6,189 bases of DNA, from contig SLFB01000346.1 in the NCBI GenBank assembly GCA_007124475.1, positions 1 to 6,189 of the forward strand. Reading direction: 5' to 3'. The position numbers were made by a program, and so were the translations under genes. The DNA comes from Vibrio sp. GTDB lineage: Bacteria; Pseudomonadota; Gammaproteobacteria; Enterobacterales; Vibrionaceae. Below the pieces are notes generated by a model that saw only the letters and a program-made list of their open reading frames with translations, made no database searches and was not told where the DNA came from. Of this stretch, positions 1-5,400 are shown piece after piece; the first letter of the stretch is position 1; the number at the start of each line of letters is the position of its first letter.

Positions 1-81
1 CTATACAGATATTTCACATATTTATGGAACCGACATCTCATTGCAAATTACCTAGATTTACTATTACTAAGATAAGGCCGA

Positions 82-158
82 AATGCATCACTCTTGTTAA
101 GTCAGCTTTGGTTGCATTAAACAACAATTGGTTACCTAAACAATGAGAGTGCATCATT
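82..158. repeat. Imperfect inverted repeat upstream of htpG
   Basis: The left arm is at 82-98 and the right arm at 139-158. CACTCT (89-94) faces AGAGTG (146-151), and TTGTT (94-98) faces AACAA (139-143), with a small bulge between the blocks. The heptamer TGCATCA also occurs as a direct repeat at 84-90 and 150-156. The interior is about 40 bp, so a regulator-binding site pair or a degraded element is as likely as an RNA hairpin. No T-tract follows on either strand, so it is not an intrinsic terminator. Function is unknown. Confidence 0.35.
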
Positions 159-214
159 CAGTCACAAAACAGATTTTTTGTTTGGTTATAAATCTAAATT
201 ATCTAAAGGATAAT

Positions 215-251
215 AAAAAAAAATACAAAAAACAGCTTTTTTATGTTTTTT
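215..251. promoter_or_regulatory. In-phase A/T tracts next to the htpG promoter (predicted curved DNA)
   Basis: Four homopolymer tracts lie in a row: A9 (215-223), A6 (227-232), T6 (237-242) and T6 (246-251). Their centres are about 10.5, 10 and 9 bp apart, close to one helical turn, which is the arrangement known to give intrinsic bending. The last tract ends 3 bp before the sigma-32 -35 box. UP-element-like activation or binding by a nucleoid protein such as H-NS are inferences. The inner AAAAAA/TTTTTT pair (227-242, loop CAGC) could also form a weak AT-only hairpin. Confidence 0.5.
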
Positions 252-254
252 GAC

Positions 255-284
255 CTTGAATTTACATTCAGCAGCCACATGTTA
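255..284 (+). promoter_or_regulatory. Sigma-32 (RpoH) heat-shock promoter of htpG
   Basis: The -35 box CTTGAA is at 255-260 and matches the sigma-32 consensus exactly. It is followed by a 14-bp spacer and CCACATGTTA at 275-284, one mismatch from the CCCCAT-type -10 element. Transcription would begin near 290-292 and give an htpG leader of about 175 nt. Heat-shock control of htpG is established for E. coli and V. cholerae, which fits. No good vegetative sigma-70 promoter was seen at a sensible distance. Confidence 0.75.
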
Positions 285-305
285 ATGAGCAATACACTGA
301 TTTGA

Positions 306-415
306 TATACCCAGTGGCGGTGAGTTCTCATCTGTTGACTGGCTAACGCCCAAGGTTGCAATGCGATTAAGGGTAAGTCAGCTAAGCCAACAAGGTAGAG
401 GCTTAACGTCTTAAG
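306..415 (+). repeat. Degenerate repeat-like element in the htpG leader (copy 1)
   Basis: The element begins with TATACCCA (306-313), and GACTGGCTA follows at 337-345. The same two motifs, in the same order and at a similar distance (25 against 31 nt), occur on the minus strand downstream of adk, and the second motif also occurs upstream of adk. Local hairpin potential includes TAAGCC (383-388) with GGCTTA (400-405), and CTTAA (402-406) with TTAAG (411-415) as an overlapping alternative. The right boundary is not defined by a terminal repeat and is approximate. It would be transcribed as part of the htpG leader. Confidence 0.35.
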
Positions 416-418
416 GGA

Positions 419-460
419 TTCCATTTTTGGATGGATAACGTTTGATATAATGCTATGGAG
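419..460 (+). promoter_or_regulatory. Possible stem covering the htpG ribosome binding site
   Basis: TTCCAT (419-424) can pair with ATGGAG (455-460), which contains the Shine-Dalgarno GGAG (457-460); one of the six pairs is G-U. The same left arm can instead pair with ATGGA at 431-435, closing a 6-nt loop and leaving the ribosome site free. This gives two exclusive folds in a heat-shock leader. The stems are short and no thermometer class is recognised, so this is speculative. Confidence 0.2.
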
Positions 461-465
461 CTACA

Positions 466-2370
466 ATGAGCGAAACAATAACCACCAATAAAGAAACTCG
501 TGGATTTCAATCAGAAGTAAAACAATTACTTCACTTGATGATTCACTCCTTGTATTCAAACAAAGAAATCTTTTTAAGAGAACTTATCTCTAACGCATCA
601 GATGCGGCAGATAAGCTGCGTTTTCAGGCTTTGTCTAATCCCGATCTTTATCAAGGTGATGCAGAGCTTAGCGTAAAACTATCGTTTGACTCAAAAGCCA
701 ATACATTAACGATTTCGGACAATGGTATCGGCATGAGTCGCGAAGATGTGATTGAGCACTTAGGCACGATTGCAAAATCTGGCACGGCGGAGTTTTTCTC
801 TAAACTATCTCAAGACCAATCGAAAGACTCACAACTGATTGGCCAATTTGGGGTCGGTTTTTATTCCGCGTTTATTGTGGCTGATGCGGTGACCGTTCGT
901 ACTCGCGCTGCGGGTTTAAGTTCTGAACAAGCGGTTCAATGGCATTCTCAAGGTGAGGGTGAATATACCGTCGAGACAATAGAGAAGGCTACGCGCGGTA
1001 CGGATATCGTGTTACACATGCGTGAAGACGGTAAAGAGTTTTTATCTGAGTGGCGTTTGCGAGAGATTATCTCCAAGTATTCTGACCATATTGGTATTCC
1101 TGTCTATATCCAAACCTCACAGCGTGATGAGGAAGGTAAAGAGACGGGTGAAACGAAATGGGAACAAATTAACAAAGCTCAAGCGTTGTGGACTCGCTCT
1201 AAATCTGACGTTAGCGATGAAGAATATCAAGAGTTTTACAAGCATGTCGCACACGATTTTGCTGATCCGTTGACTTGGAGTCATAACAAGGTAGAAGGCA
1301 AAAACGATTACACGAGTTTATTGTATATCCCAGCTAAAGCGCCGTGGGATATGTATAACCGCGATCACAAACATGGTTTAAAACTGTATGTTCAGCGCGT
1401 GTTTATTATGGATGACGCTGAGCAATTTATGCCATCTTACTTACGGTTCGTTCGTGGCTTAATTGATTCTAACGACTTACCATTGAACGTTTCTCGTGAG
1501 ATTTTACAAGACAATAAAGTAACGCAATCATTACGCCAAGCTTGTACTAAGCGTGTGCTTACTATGCTTGAGCGTTTGGCTAATAACGACAGTGATAAAT
1601 ACCAAACCTTTTGGAAAGAGTTCGGTTTAGTCATGAAAGAAGGGCCAGCGGAAGATTTTGCTAATCGTGAAAAAGTTGCTGGATTATTACGCTTTGCATC
1701 GACTCATGAAGAGACTGAGCAACAGACCGTGAGCTTATCATCTTATATTGAGCGTATGAAAGAGGGGCAAGATGTTATCTATTATCTCACTGCCGATAGT
1801 TATTTGGCAGCGAAAAACAGCCCTCATCTAGAGCAATTTAAAGCTAAAGGCATCGAAGTTATTTTGATGTACGATCGAATTGATGAGTGGTTAATGAACT
1901 ACTTAACTGAATTCGACGGGAAATCTTTCCAATCGATCACCAAAGCTGGCTTAGATTTAAGTCAATTTGAGGATGAAGCCGAGAAAGAAAAGCATAAAGA
2001 AACCGAACAAGAGTTCCAATCGGTAGTCGAGCGCATTAAAACTTACTTAGGTTCACGAGTGAAAGATGTGCGGACGACTTTCAAGTTAGCTTCTACTCCT
2101 GCTGTGGTGGTCACAGATGATGGTGAAATGGGAACGCAAATGGCTAAGCTACTTGCTGCCGCCGGTCAAGCTGCCCCTGAAGTCAAATATATCTTCGAGA
2201 TCAACCCTGAGCATAACATGGTTAAGCGCATGGCTGATGAAGCCGATGAGCAAGCCTTTGGTCAATGGGTAGAGGTGTTGCTTGGTCAGGCGATGCTAGC
2301 TGAACGCGGAGCGATGGAAGATCCTACGTTGTATGTTCAAGCTGTTAATCAGTTGTTAACCCACGCTTGA
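466..2370 (+). CDS. htpG: Molecular chaperone HtpG (bacterial Hsp90)
   Basis: Cytosolic ATP-dependent dimeric chaperone that remodels client proteins, working with the DnaK system under heat stress. The 634 residues match the usual full length. The N-terminal GHKL ATPase domain shows LRELISNASDAADKLRF (catalytic Glu39, Mg-binding Asn43), DNGIGM (85-90), GTIAKSGT (about 100-107) and GQFGVGFYSAF (126-136). The middle domain has the NVSREILQDN stretch with the ATP-sensing arginine near residue 344. The C-terminal dimerisation domain follows and, as in other bacterial Hsp90s, carries no MEEVD tail. The ATG at 466 is preceded by GGAG (457-460) with a 5-nt gap, and the N-terminus aligns with known HtpG. 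A sigma-32 promoter lies about 180 bp upstream and an intrinsic terminator follows, so it is probably monocistronic. Nothing is truncated or unusual in the protein. Confidence 0.97.
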   Translation: MSETITTNKETRGFQSEVKQLLHLMIHSLYSNKEIFLRELISNASDAADKLRFQALSNPDLYQGDAELSVKLSFDSKANTLTISDNGIGMSREDVIEHLGTIAKSGTAEFFSKLSQDQSKDSQLIGQFGVGFYSAFIVADAVTVRTRAAGLSSEQAVQWHSQGEGEYTVETIEKATRGTDIVLHMREDGKEFLSEWRLREIISKYSDHIGIPVYIQTSQRDEEGKETGETKWEQINKAQALWTRSKSDVSDEEYQEFYKHVAHDFADPLTWSHNKVEGKNDYTSLLYIPAKAPWDMYNRDHKHGLKLYVQRVFIMDDAEQFMPSYLRFVRGLIDSNDLPLNVSREILQDNKVTQSLRQACTKRVLTMLERLANNDSDKYQTFWKEFGLVMKEGPAEDFANREKVAGLLRFASTHEETEQQTVSLSSYIERMKEGQDVIYYLTADSYLAAKNSPHLEQFKAKGIEVILMYDRIDEWLMNYLTEFDGKSFQSITKAGLDLSQFEDEAEKEKHKETEQEFQSVVERIKTYLGSRVKDVRTTFKLASTPAVVVTDDGEMGTQMAKLLAAAGQAAPEVKYIFEINPEHNMVKRMADEADEQAFGQWVEVLLGQAMLAERGAMEDPTLYVQAVNQLLTHA

Positions 2371-2388
2371 TAGAAATACACTGACGTT

Positions 2389-2424
2389 AACCAAACTCGC
2401 CGCGGTGCGAGTTTGGTTTTATTT
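2389..2424 (+). terminator. Intrinsic terminator of htpG
   Basis: A perfect 12-bp stem, AACCAAACTCGC (2389-2400) with GCGAGTTTGGTT (2407-2418), closes a 6-nt loop and runs into TTTTATTT. It starts 18 nt after the htpG stop codon. The flanking CGTTAA (2385-2390) and TTAACG (2423-2428) are also complementary. This is a textbook rho-independent terminator separating htpG from adk. Confidence 0.92.
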
Positions 2425-2497
2425 AACGTGGCATAAAATAGCAGCTTTCACCTTTGGGATTGAAAGTGATTGGTTCTCCTCATTGTTGACGGTTCTG

Positions 2498-2506
2498 TGA
2501 TAGAAT
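2498..2506 (+). promoter_or_regulatory. Candidate extended -10 promoter for adk
   Basis: TG-A-TAGAAT at 2498-2506 is an extended -10 element with one mismatch in the hexamer. No good -35 lies 16-18 bp upstream; TTGACG at 2486-2491 is too close to serve. It sits after the htpG terminator, where adk needs a new promoter. If used, transcription starts near 2513 and the adk leader is about 340 nt long, containing the repeat-like element and the hairpin below. Weaker AT-rich -10-like strings nearer adk (TAAAAT at 2804-2809) are alternatives. Confidence 0.4.
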
Positions 2507-2577
2507 CCGTGTTTGGTTTTCAACAATGGCTTGTGCGTTAATCGTCACCGTTTAGAAAACAACGTATTTTTACTTTA

Positions 2578-2776
2578 TTATACCCAAGCGACTTTGACGT
2601 CGCAGTTAGGCGGCAAGTAAGTGATAAACTTGCTTGCTACCCATTTAACCCGCCGTAAACATGCTGCTGGTGAAAAGCGATGATGGCTCTTATCAACCTC
2701 ATAAGCTTAGACTGGCTATGTGATTGGGGGTGGAATGCTACCAACGCAGCTGCAACCGTAAGTAATAAGGGTATAT
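2578..2776 (+). repeat. Repeat-like element upstream of adk (copy 2)
   Basis: The stretch is bounded by TTATACCC (2578-2585) and GGGTATA (2769-2775). Inside is a strong hairpin, GCAAGTAAGT (2613-2622) with ACTTGCTTGC (2628-2637), ten pairs with one T-G wobble and a 5-nt loop. GGCGG (2609-2613) could pair with CCGCC (2650-2654). TAAGCTTAGACTGGCTATG (2702-2720) recurs with one mismatch on the minus strand at 3564-3582, downstream of adk. No convincing ORF is present. The family is not one I can name. Boundaries are inferred from the TATACCC ends only. Confidence 0.4.
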
Positions 2777-2827
2777 ACCGAAACTTACCGACTCTCTTTA
2801 ATTTAAAATGCTGTGAGCTTCGGTATA
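2774..2827 (+). promoter_or_regulatory. Imperfect hairpin in the adk leader
   Basis: TATACCGAA (2774-2782) and TTCGGTATA (2819-2827) are perfect 9-bp complements. After a one-base mismatch, CTTAC (2784-2788) pairs with GTGAG (2813-2817), including one T-G wobble that pairs only in the RNA of the adk-sense strand. The loop is AT-rich, about 20 nt. It ends 14 nt before the AGAGGA ribosome site of adk and no T-tract follows, so it is not a terminator. A leader RNA structure affecting stability or translation, or the remains of a small mobile repeat, are both possible. Confidence 0.5.
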
Positions 2828-2852
2828 AATTATTTTTCATAGAGGATTAAAC

Positions 2853-3500
2853 ATGCGCATCATTCTTCTTGGCGCTCCAGGTGCTGGTAAAGGCACTCAA
2901 GCTCAATTCATCATGGAAAAATTTGGTATTCCACAAATTTCCACTGGTGATATGCTACGTGCTGCAATTAAAGCCGGTACTGAGCTTGGTCAAAAAGCAA
3001 AATCAGTCATTGATGCTGGTCAACTGGTTTCTGATGATATTATCTTAGGTCTGATCAAAGAGCGTATTGCTCAAGCAGATTGCGAAAAGGGATTTTTACT
3101 TGATGGTTTCCCTCGTACTATCCCACAAGCCGATGGCCTAAAAGCGATGGGAATTAATGTTGATTATGTGATTGAATTCGATGTGGCAGATGATGTGATT
3201 GTTGAGCGTATGGCTGGTCGTCGTGCACATTTACCATCAGGTCGTACTTATCACGTTGTTTACAATCCACCGAAAGTGGACGGTAAAGACGATATTACCG
3301 GCGAAGACCTTGTCGTACGTGATGATGATAAAGAAGAAACGGTTCGTGCTCGTCTTGGTGTATATCATGAGCAAACAGCGCCACTGATTGAGTATTATGG
3401 CAAAGAAGCGGCTGCAGGTAATACGCGCTATCTGAAGTTTGACGGCACCAAACAAGTTGCTGAAGTGAGCGCTGATATTGATAAAGCTCTAGCTCAATAA
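2853..3500 (+). CDS. adk: Adenylate kinase
   Basis: Cytosolic enzyme that interconverts ATP + AMP and 2 ADP, essential for adenylate balance and nucleotide synthesis. The 215 residues correspond to the long (LID-containing) bacterial form; E. coli Adk has 214. Visible are the P-loop GAPGAGKGTQ (7-16, Lys13), the AMP-site TGDMLR (31-36, Arg36), DGFPRT (84-89, Arg88), Arg123 at the start of the LID, and Arg156 and Arg167. In the LID the four zinc-site cysteines are replaced by His126, Ser129, Asp146 and Thr149, the Gram-negative tetrad. The start is supported by AGAGGA (2841-2846) with a 6-nt gap. It is flanked by its own candidate promoter and a terminator, so it is probably a single-gene unit. 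The order htpG-adk-hemH is shared with E. coli. Confidence 0.97.
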   Translation: MRIILLGAPGAGKGTQAQFIMEKFGIPQISTGDMLRAAIKAGTELGQKAKSVIDAGQLVSDDIILGLIKERIAQADCEKGFLLDGFPRTIPQADGLKAMGINVDYVIEFDVADDVIVERMAGRRAHLPSGRTYHVVYNPPKVDGKDDITGEDLVVRDDDKEETVRARLGVYHEQTAPLIEYYGKEAAAGNTRYLKFDGTKQVAEVSADIDKALAQ

Positions 3501-3509
3501 TGTGATGAT

Positions 3510-3600
3510 ATGCCCCTGGCTCTTGGAGTACTCATACTCACTAGCTCGGCTAACACCACGTTGCATAGCCAGTCTACGCTTACAGGGTGTTTGGGTATAA
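3510..3600 (-). repeat. Repeat-like element downstream of adk (copy 3, inverted)
   Basis: Read on the minus strand, it begins TTATACCCAA (3600-3591) and contains TAAGCGTAGACTGGCTATG (3582-3564), matching 18 of 19 bases of the element upstream of adk. Internal pairing includes CTGGCT (3516-3521) with AGCCAG (3567-3572), CCCTG (3514-3518) with CAGGG (3583-3587) as an alternative, and GAGTA (3526-3530) with TACTC (3535-3539). It lies between the adk stop and the adk terminator, so it would be in the adk 3' untranslated RNA. The far boundary is uncertain. Confidence 0.4.
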
Positions 3601-3629
3601 ACTTGTTTTTGAGATGAATCATCTTGCTT

Positions 3630-3655
3630 AAAGCGACCCTAGAGGTCGCTTTTTT
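3630..3655 (+). terminator. Intrinsic terminator of adk
   Basis: AAAGCGACC (3630-3638) pairs with GGTCGCTTT (3644-3652) around the loop CTAGA, and the T-tract extends to 3655. It is about 130 nt after the adk stop, so the adk transcript would carry an unusually long structured 3' end. Confidence 0.92.
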
Positions 3656-3713
3656 AAACTATTTAGCCAGTGAACACGTATATAAGTTTTAATTTTTTCA
3701 ACCAATTGGACTA

Positions 3714-4685
3714 ATGAAAGCGATGCACAGACAAAAAAAAATAGGTGTACTTCTTGCCAACCTTGGCACACCGGATGAACCAACCGCGCAAGCGGTTAAG
3801 CGTTTTTTGAGCCAATTTTTGCACGATCACCGAGTGGTTGATTTGACTCGTTGGTTATGGTGCCCGCTATTACATTGGGTAATTCTACCTTTACGTTCAC
3901 CACGGGTTGCCAAGTTGTATCAATCGGTTTGGATGGAAGAGGGTTCACCTTTGATGGTGTATTCCAAACGGCAGCAAGACAAACTGCAACAACAGCTCAG
4001 TGTGCCGGTTGAACTCGGCATGACCTATGGCAACCCTAGCTTATTAAGTGGTGTACAAGCATTGCAAGATCAAGGTGTTGAAAAGATCATCGTATTACCC
4101 CTTTATCCGCAATATTCTGCCACAACAACCGCGGCCGTGTTTGATGGTTTAGCAAAAGGCTTGAAATCGCAACGAGTGTTGCCAGAGCTACAATTTATCA
4201 CCAGCTATCATGATCATCCATTATATATCCGCGCCTTAGCCGACAAAGTTCGAGCATCTTGGCGTGACAAAGGGCAAGGCGATTTATTGATTTGCTCTTA
4301 TCATGGTATTCCTAAACGTTACGCTGATAATGGTGATATTTATCCTCAACACTGCCAACAAACCACCCGTTTACTTGCCCAAGAATTAGGTTTGAATGAG
4401 CAGCAAGTGATGATGACCTACCAATCTCAATTTGGTAAAGAAGAGTGGTTGCAGCCCTATACTGATAAAACCATGCAGGCTTTACCTTCGCAAGGGGTGA
4501 AAAAAGTCGATATTGTTTGCCCTGCTTTTGCCGTTGATTGTTTAGAAACTTTGGAAGAAATTAGCGAAGAAAATCAGCATCTTTTTCTTGAGGCAGGGGG
4601 AGAAACCTTTAACTACATAGCCTGTCTTAATGATTCTGATTTACATATTGAGATGATGGTTGATTTAATCCAAGCGCGTTATTAA
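3714..4685 (+). CDS. hemH: Ferrochelatase (protoporphyrin ferrochelatase)
   Basis: Inserts Fe2+ into protoporphyrin IX to make protohaem, the final step of haem synthesis, in the cytoplasm or at the inner membrane surface. Family features include GVLLANLGTPDEPT near the start, the RSPRVAKLY and GSPLMVYS stretches, VLPLYPQYS (127-135), the SYHGIPKRYADNGD signature with the metal-binding His197, and CPAFAVDCLETLEEI with the catalytic Glu278. Length (323 residues) is normal; E. coli has 320. The start is not certain: the ATG at 3714 has GGA only 3 nt away, whereas the ATG at 3723 gives a 320-residue protein (MHRQKKIGVLL) that aligns better with the E. coli N-terminus. It follows the adk terminator; TATATAAG at 3679-3686 is a possible but weak -10. 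No strong terminator follows, so read-through into rfaH is possible. Confidence 0.96.
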   Translation: MKAMHRQKKIGVLLANLGTPDEPTAQAVKRFLSQFLHDHRVVDLTRWLWCPLLHWVILPLRSPRVAKLYQSVWMEEGSPLMVYSKRQQDKLQQQLSVPVELGMTYGNPSLLSGVQALQDQGVEKIIVLPLYPQYSATTTAAVFDGLAKGLKSQRVLPELQFITSYHDHPLYIRALADKVRASWRDKGQGDLLICSYHGIPKRYADNGDIYPQHCQQTTRLLAQELGLNEQQVMMTYQSQFGKEEWLQPYTDKTMQALPSQGVKKVDIVCPAFAVDCLETLEEISEENQHLFLEAGGETFNYIACLNDSDLHIEMMVDLIQARY

Positions 4686-4750
4686 ATGCTTTCTTTGTGT
4701 TGAGAGCTTTACAGCTGTTATTAAAGTTAATAGATCTTAGTGAGCAGCAT

Positions 4751-4759
4751 TGCTATGAT
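4751..4759 (+). promoter_or_regulatory. Candidate extended -10 promoter for rfaH
   Basis: TG-C-TATGAT at 4751-4759 matches an extended -10 element with one mismatch in the hexamer. No good -35 lies at normal spacing. Transcription would begin near 4766, leaving an AT-rich leader of about 45 nt before rfaH. The hemH-rfaH gap of roughly 125 bp has no T-tailed hairpin; the best is CTTTA (4707-4711) with TAAAG (4722-4726). Transcription from hemH may therefore also reach rfaH. Confidence 0.35.
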
Positions 4760-4811
4760 TCCTAATAAAAATAAATATAAAAATATTGACTAGAAAACGA
4801 GGTTGGCAAGC

Positions 4812-5324
4812 ATGATGAAAACTTGGTATTTACTGTATTGTAAACGAGGGGAGCAAGAGAGAGCTAAATCTCATCTTGAGAATCAAGAGGTTGAGTGTTT
4901 TTATCCTAAATTTGAGGTTGAAAAAATACTAAGAGGTAAGCGTAAAAAGGTGCAAGAACCTGTCTTTCCATCCTATATTTTTGTTAAGTTTGATTATCAA
5001 CAAGGACCGACATTTACCGCGGTACGTTCGACCCGTGGCGTAGTGGATTTTGTTCGCTTTGGTGCTGAACCTAAGGGATTATCGGATGAACTGATTGAGA
5101 CACTGCAACAAATGGATTATCTCCCAACAGATAACCATCCTGGACTACCGCTGAAAGGGCAAAAAATCGAGATAAAAAGTGGTCAGTTTGCGGGGATCAG
5201 TGCGATATATCAAGAACCGGATGGTGAAGCTCGCTCCATGATGTTGGTTAATATGATCAATCAACCCGTGAGCATCAGCTTTGATAATCAAGATTTAGAT
5301 CTAAAAAACGCTGTGACCGTGTAA
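4812..5324 (+). CDS. rfaH: Transcription elongation factor / antiterminator RfaH
   Basis: NusG paralogue that joins RNA polymerase paused at ops sites and promotes elongation through long operons such as LPS and capsule genes; in E. coli it also recruits the ribosome. The NGN domain covers about residues 1-100 (MKTWYLLYCKRG, EPVFPSYIFVKF, STRGVVDFVRFG) and the KOW-type C-terminal domain about 113-169 (QEPDGEARSMMLVNMI). Numbered from the ATG at 4815, Glu48 and Arg140 correspond to the E. coli Glu48-Arg138 salt bridge that holds the autoinhibited fold; E. coli Phe130 is Tyr here. Start choice: GAGG (4799-4802) is 9 nt from the ATG at 4812 and 12 nt from that at 4815. Homology favours 4815 and spacing favours 4812. 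The in-frame TTG at 4803 touches the ribosome site and is rejected. Specificity over housekeeping NusG rests on the RfaH-like KRG and EPDGEARSM motifs and the short length (169-170 residues). Confidence 0.93.
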   Translation: MMKTWYLLYCKRGEQERAKSHLENQEVECFYPKFEVEKILRGKRKKVQEPVFPSYIFVKFDYQQGPTFTAVRSTRGVVDFVRFGAEPKGLSDELIETLQQMDYLPTDNHPGLPLKGQKIEIKSGQFAGISAIYQEPDGEARSMMLVNMINQPVSISFDNQDLDLKNAVTV

Positions 5325-5400
5325 ATAACAAACCATCAGACATAGCGGCTTACTGTGTCTGATGGTGTGAGTGATAAGTAAGTTTACGGTTTGTTATTTA
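5322..5400. repeat. 13-bp perfect inverted repeat starting at the rfaH stop codon
   Basis: TAAATAACAAACC (5322-5334), which includes the rfaH stop codon, is perfectly complementary to GGTTTGTTATTTA (5388-5400). It encloses the smaller hairpin at 5332-5366, sharing three bases with it, and its right arm shares four bases with the next hairpin (5397-5431). It could form the base of a larger structured 3' end on either strand. Confidence 0.6.
5332..5366 (+). terminator. Hairpin after rfaH, probable 3' end structure without a T-tract
   Basis: ACCATCAGACATAG (5332-5345) pairs with CTGTGTCTGATGGT (5353-5366): 14 pairs, one a T-G wobble, with a 7-nt loop. The wobble pairs only in the rfaH-sense RNA. 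The hairpin starts 8 nt after the stop codon. GTGTGAG or similar follows, not a T-tract, so classical intrinsic termination is doubtful; it may protect the 3' end or act with the following structures. Confidence 0.55.

Larger units (their letters stand above)
1..254. other. AT-rich intergenic region upstream of htpG, no gene recognised
   Basis: No convincing coding sequence is visible. All three forward frames are open at the left edge but close by about positions 53, 73 and 144, so the tail of an upstream forward gene could end here, though none of the short translations is recognisable. In Vibrio cholerae the divergent neighbour of htpG is toxR. No ToxR-like winged-helix sequence is present on the reverse strand here, so toxR, if present, lies beyond the left edge. 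The region contains an imperfect inverted repeat (82-158) and a run of A- and T-tracts (215-251). Confidence 0.6.

Noticed and set aside
1..41. Possible reverse-strand gene start at 41 (MRCRFHKYV...) with a weak AGGT upstream
   Set aside because: Only 13 codons are in the window and the sequence does not match ToxR or anything else recognisable.
315..326. GGCGGTGAG in the htpG leader resembling the RfaH ops element GGCGGTAG
   Set aside because: It has an extra base within the core and lacks the remaining ops bases. htpG is also not a long surface-polysaccharide operon.
203..424. Reverse-strand open frame of 73 codons beneath the htpG promoter and leader
   Set aside because: It has no Shine-Dalgarno before its ATG, its C-terminal part is translated from the A/T tracts, it resembles no known protein, and it lies across a strong sigma-32 promoter on the other strand.
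443..451. Perfect extended -10 (TGATATAAT) just before htpG
   Set aside because: It would start transcription at about 457-459, inside the ribosome site and only 8 nt before the ATG, and it has no -35. It is probably a chance AT-rich match, although a near-leaderless transcript cannot be fully excluded.
1022..1634. Open frames inside htpG on either strand (1022-1273 and 1437-1634)
   Set aside because: They overlap the well-supported htpG reading frame, lack ribosome sites and have no recognisable product.
2604..2655. GTTAGGCGG resembling an attC core upstream of adk
   Set aside because: There is no matching RYYYAAC partner at the right distance, and the location beside a conserved housekeeping gene is not an integron.
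2637..2840. Reverse-strand open frame of 67 codons in the adk leader, with a hydrophobic stretch
   Set aside because: It has no ribosome site before the ATG at 2840 and overlaps the hairpins and repeat element, so it is best explained as chance.
3199..3455. Open frames inside adk on both strands
   Set aside because: They overlap the fully supported adk frame and have no family features.
5324..5400. TAACAAACC...GGTTTGTTA resembling ends of Vibrio integron attC (VCR) sites
   Set aside because: The conserved core-site and inner-box arrangement is missing, and no cassette-like gene array is present. It is a simple inverted repeat.
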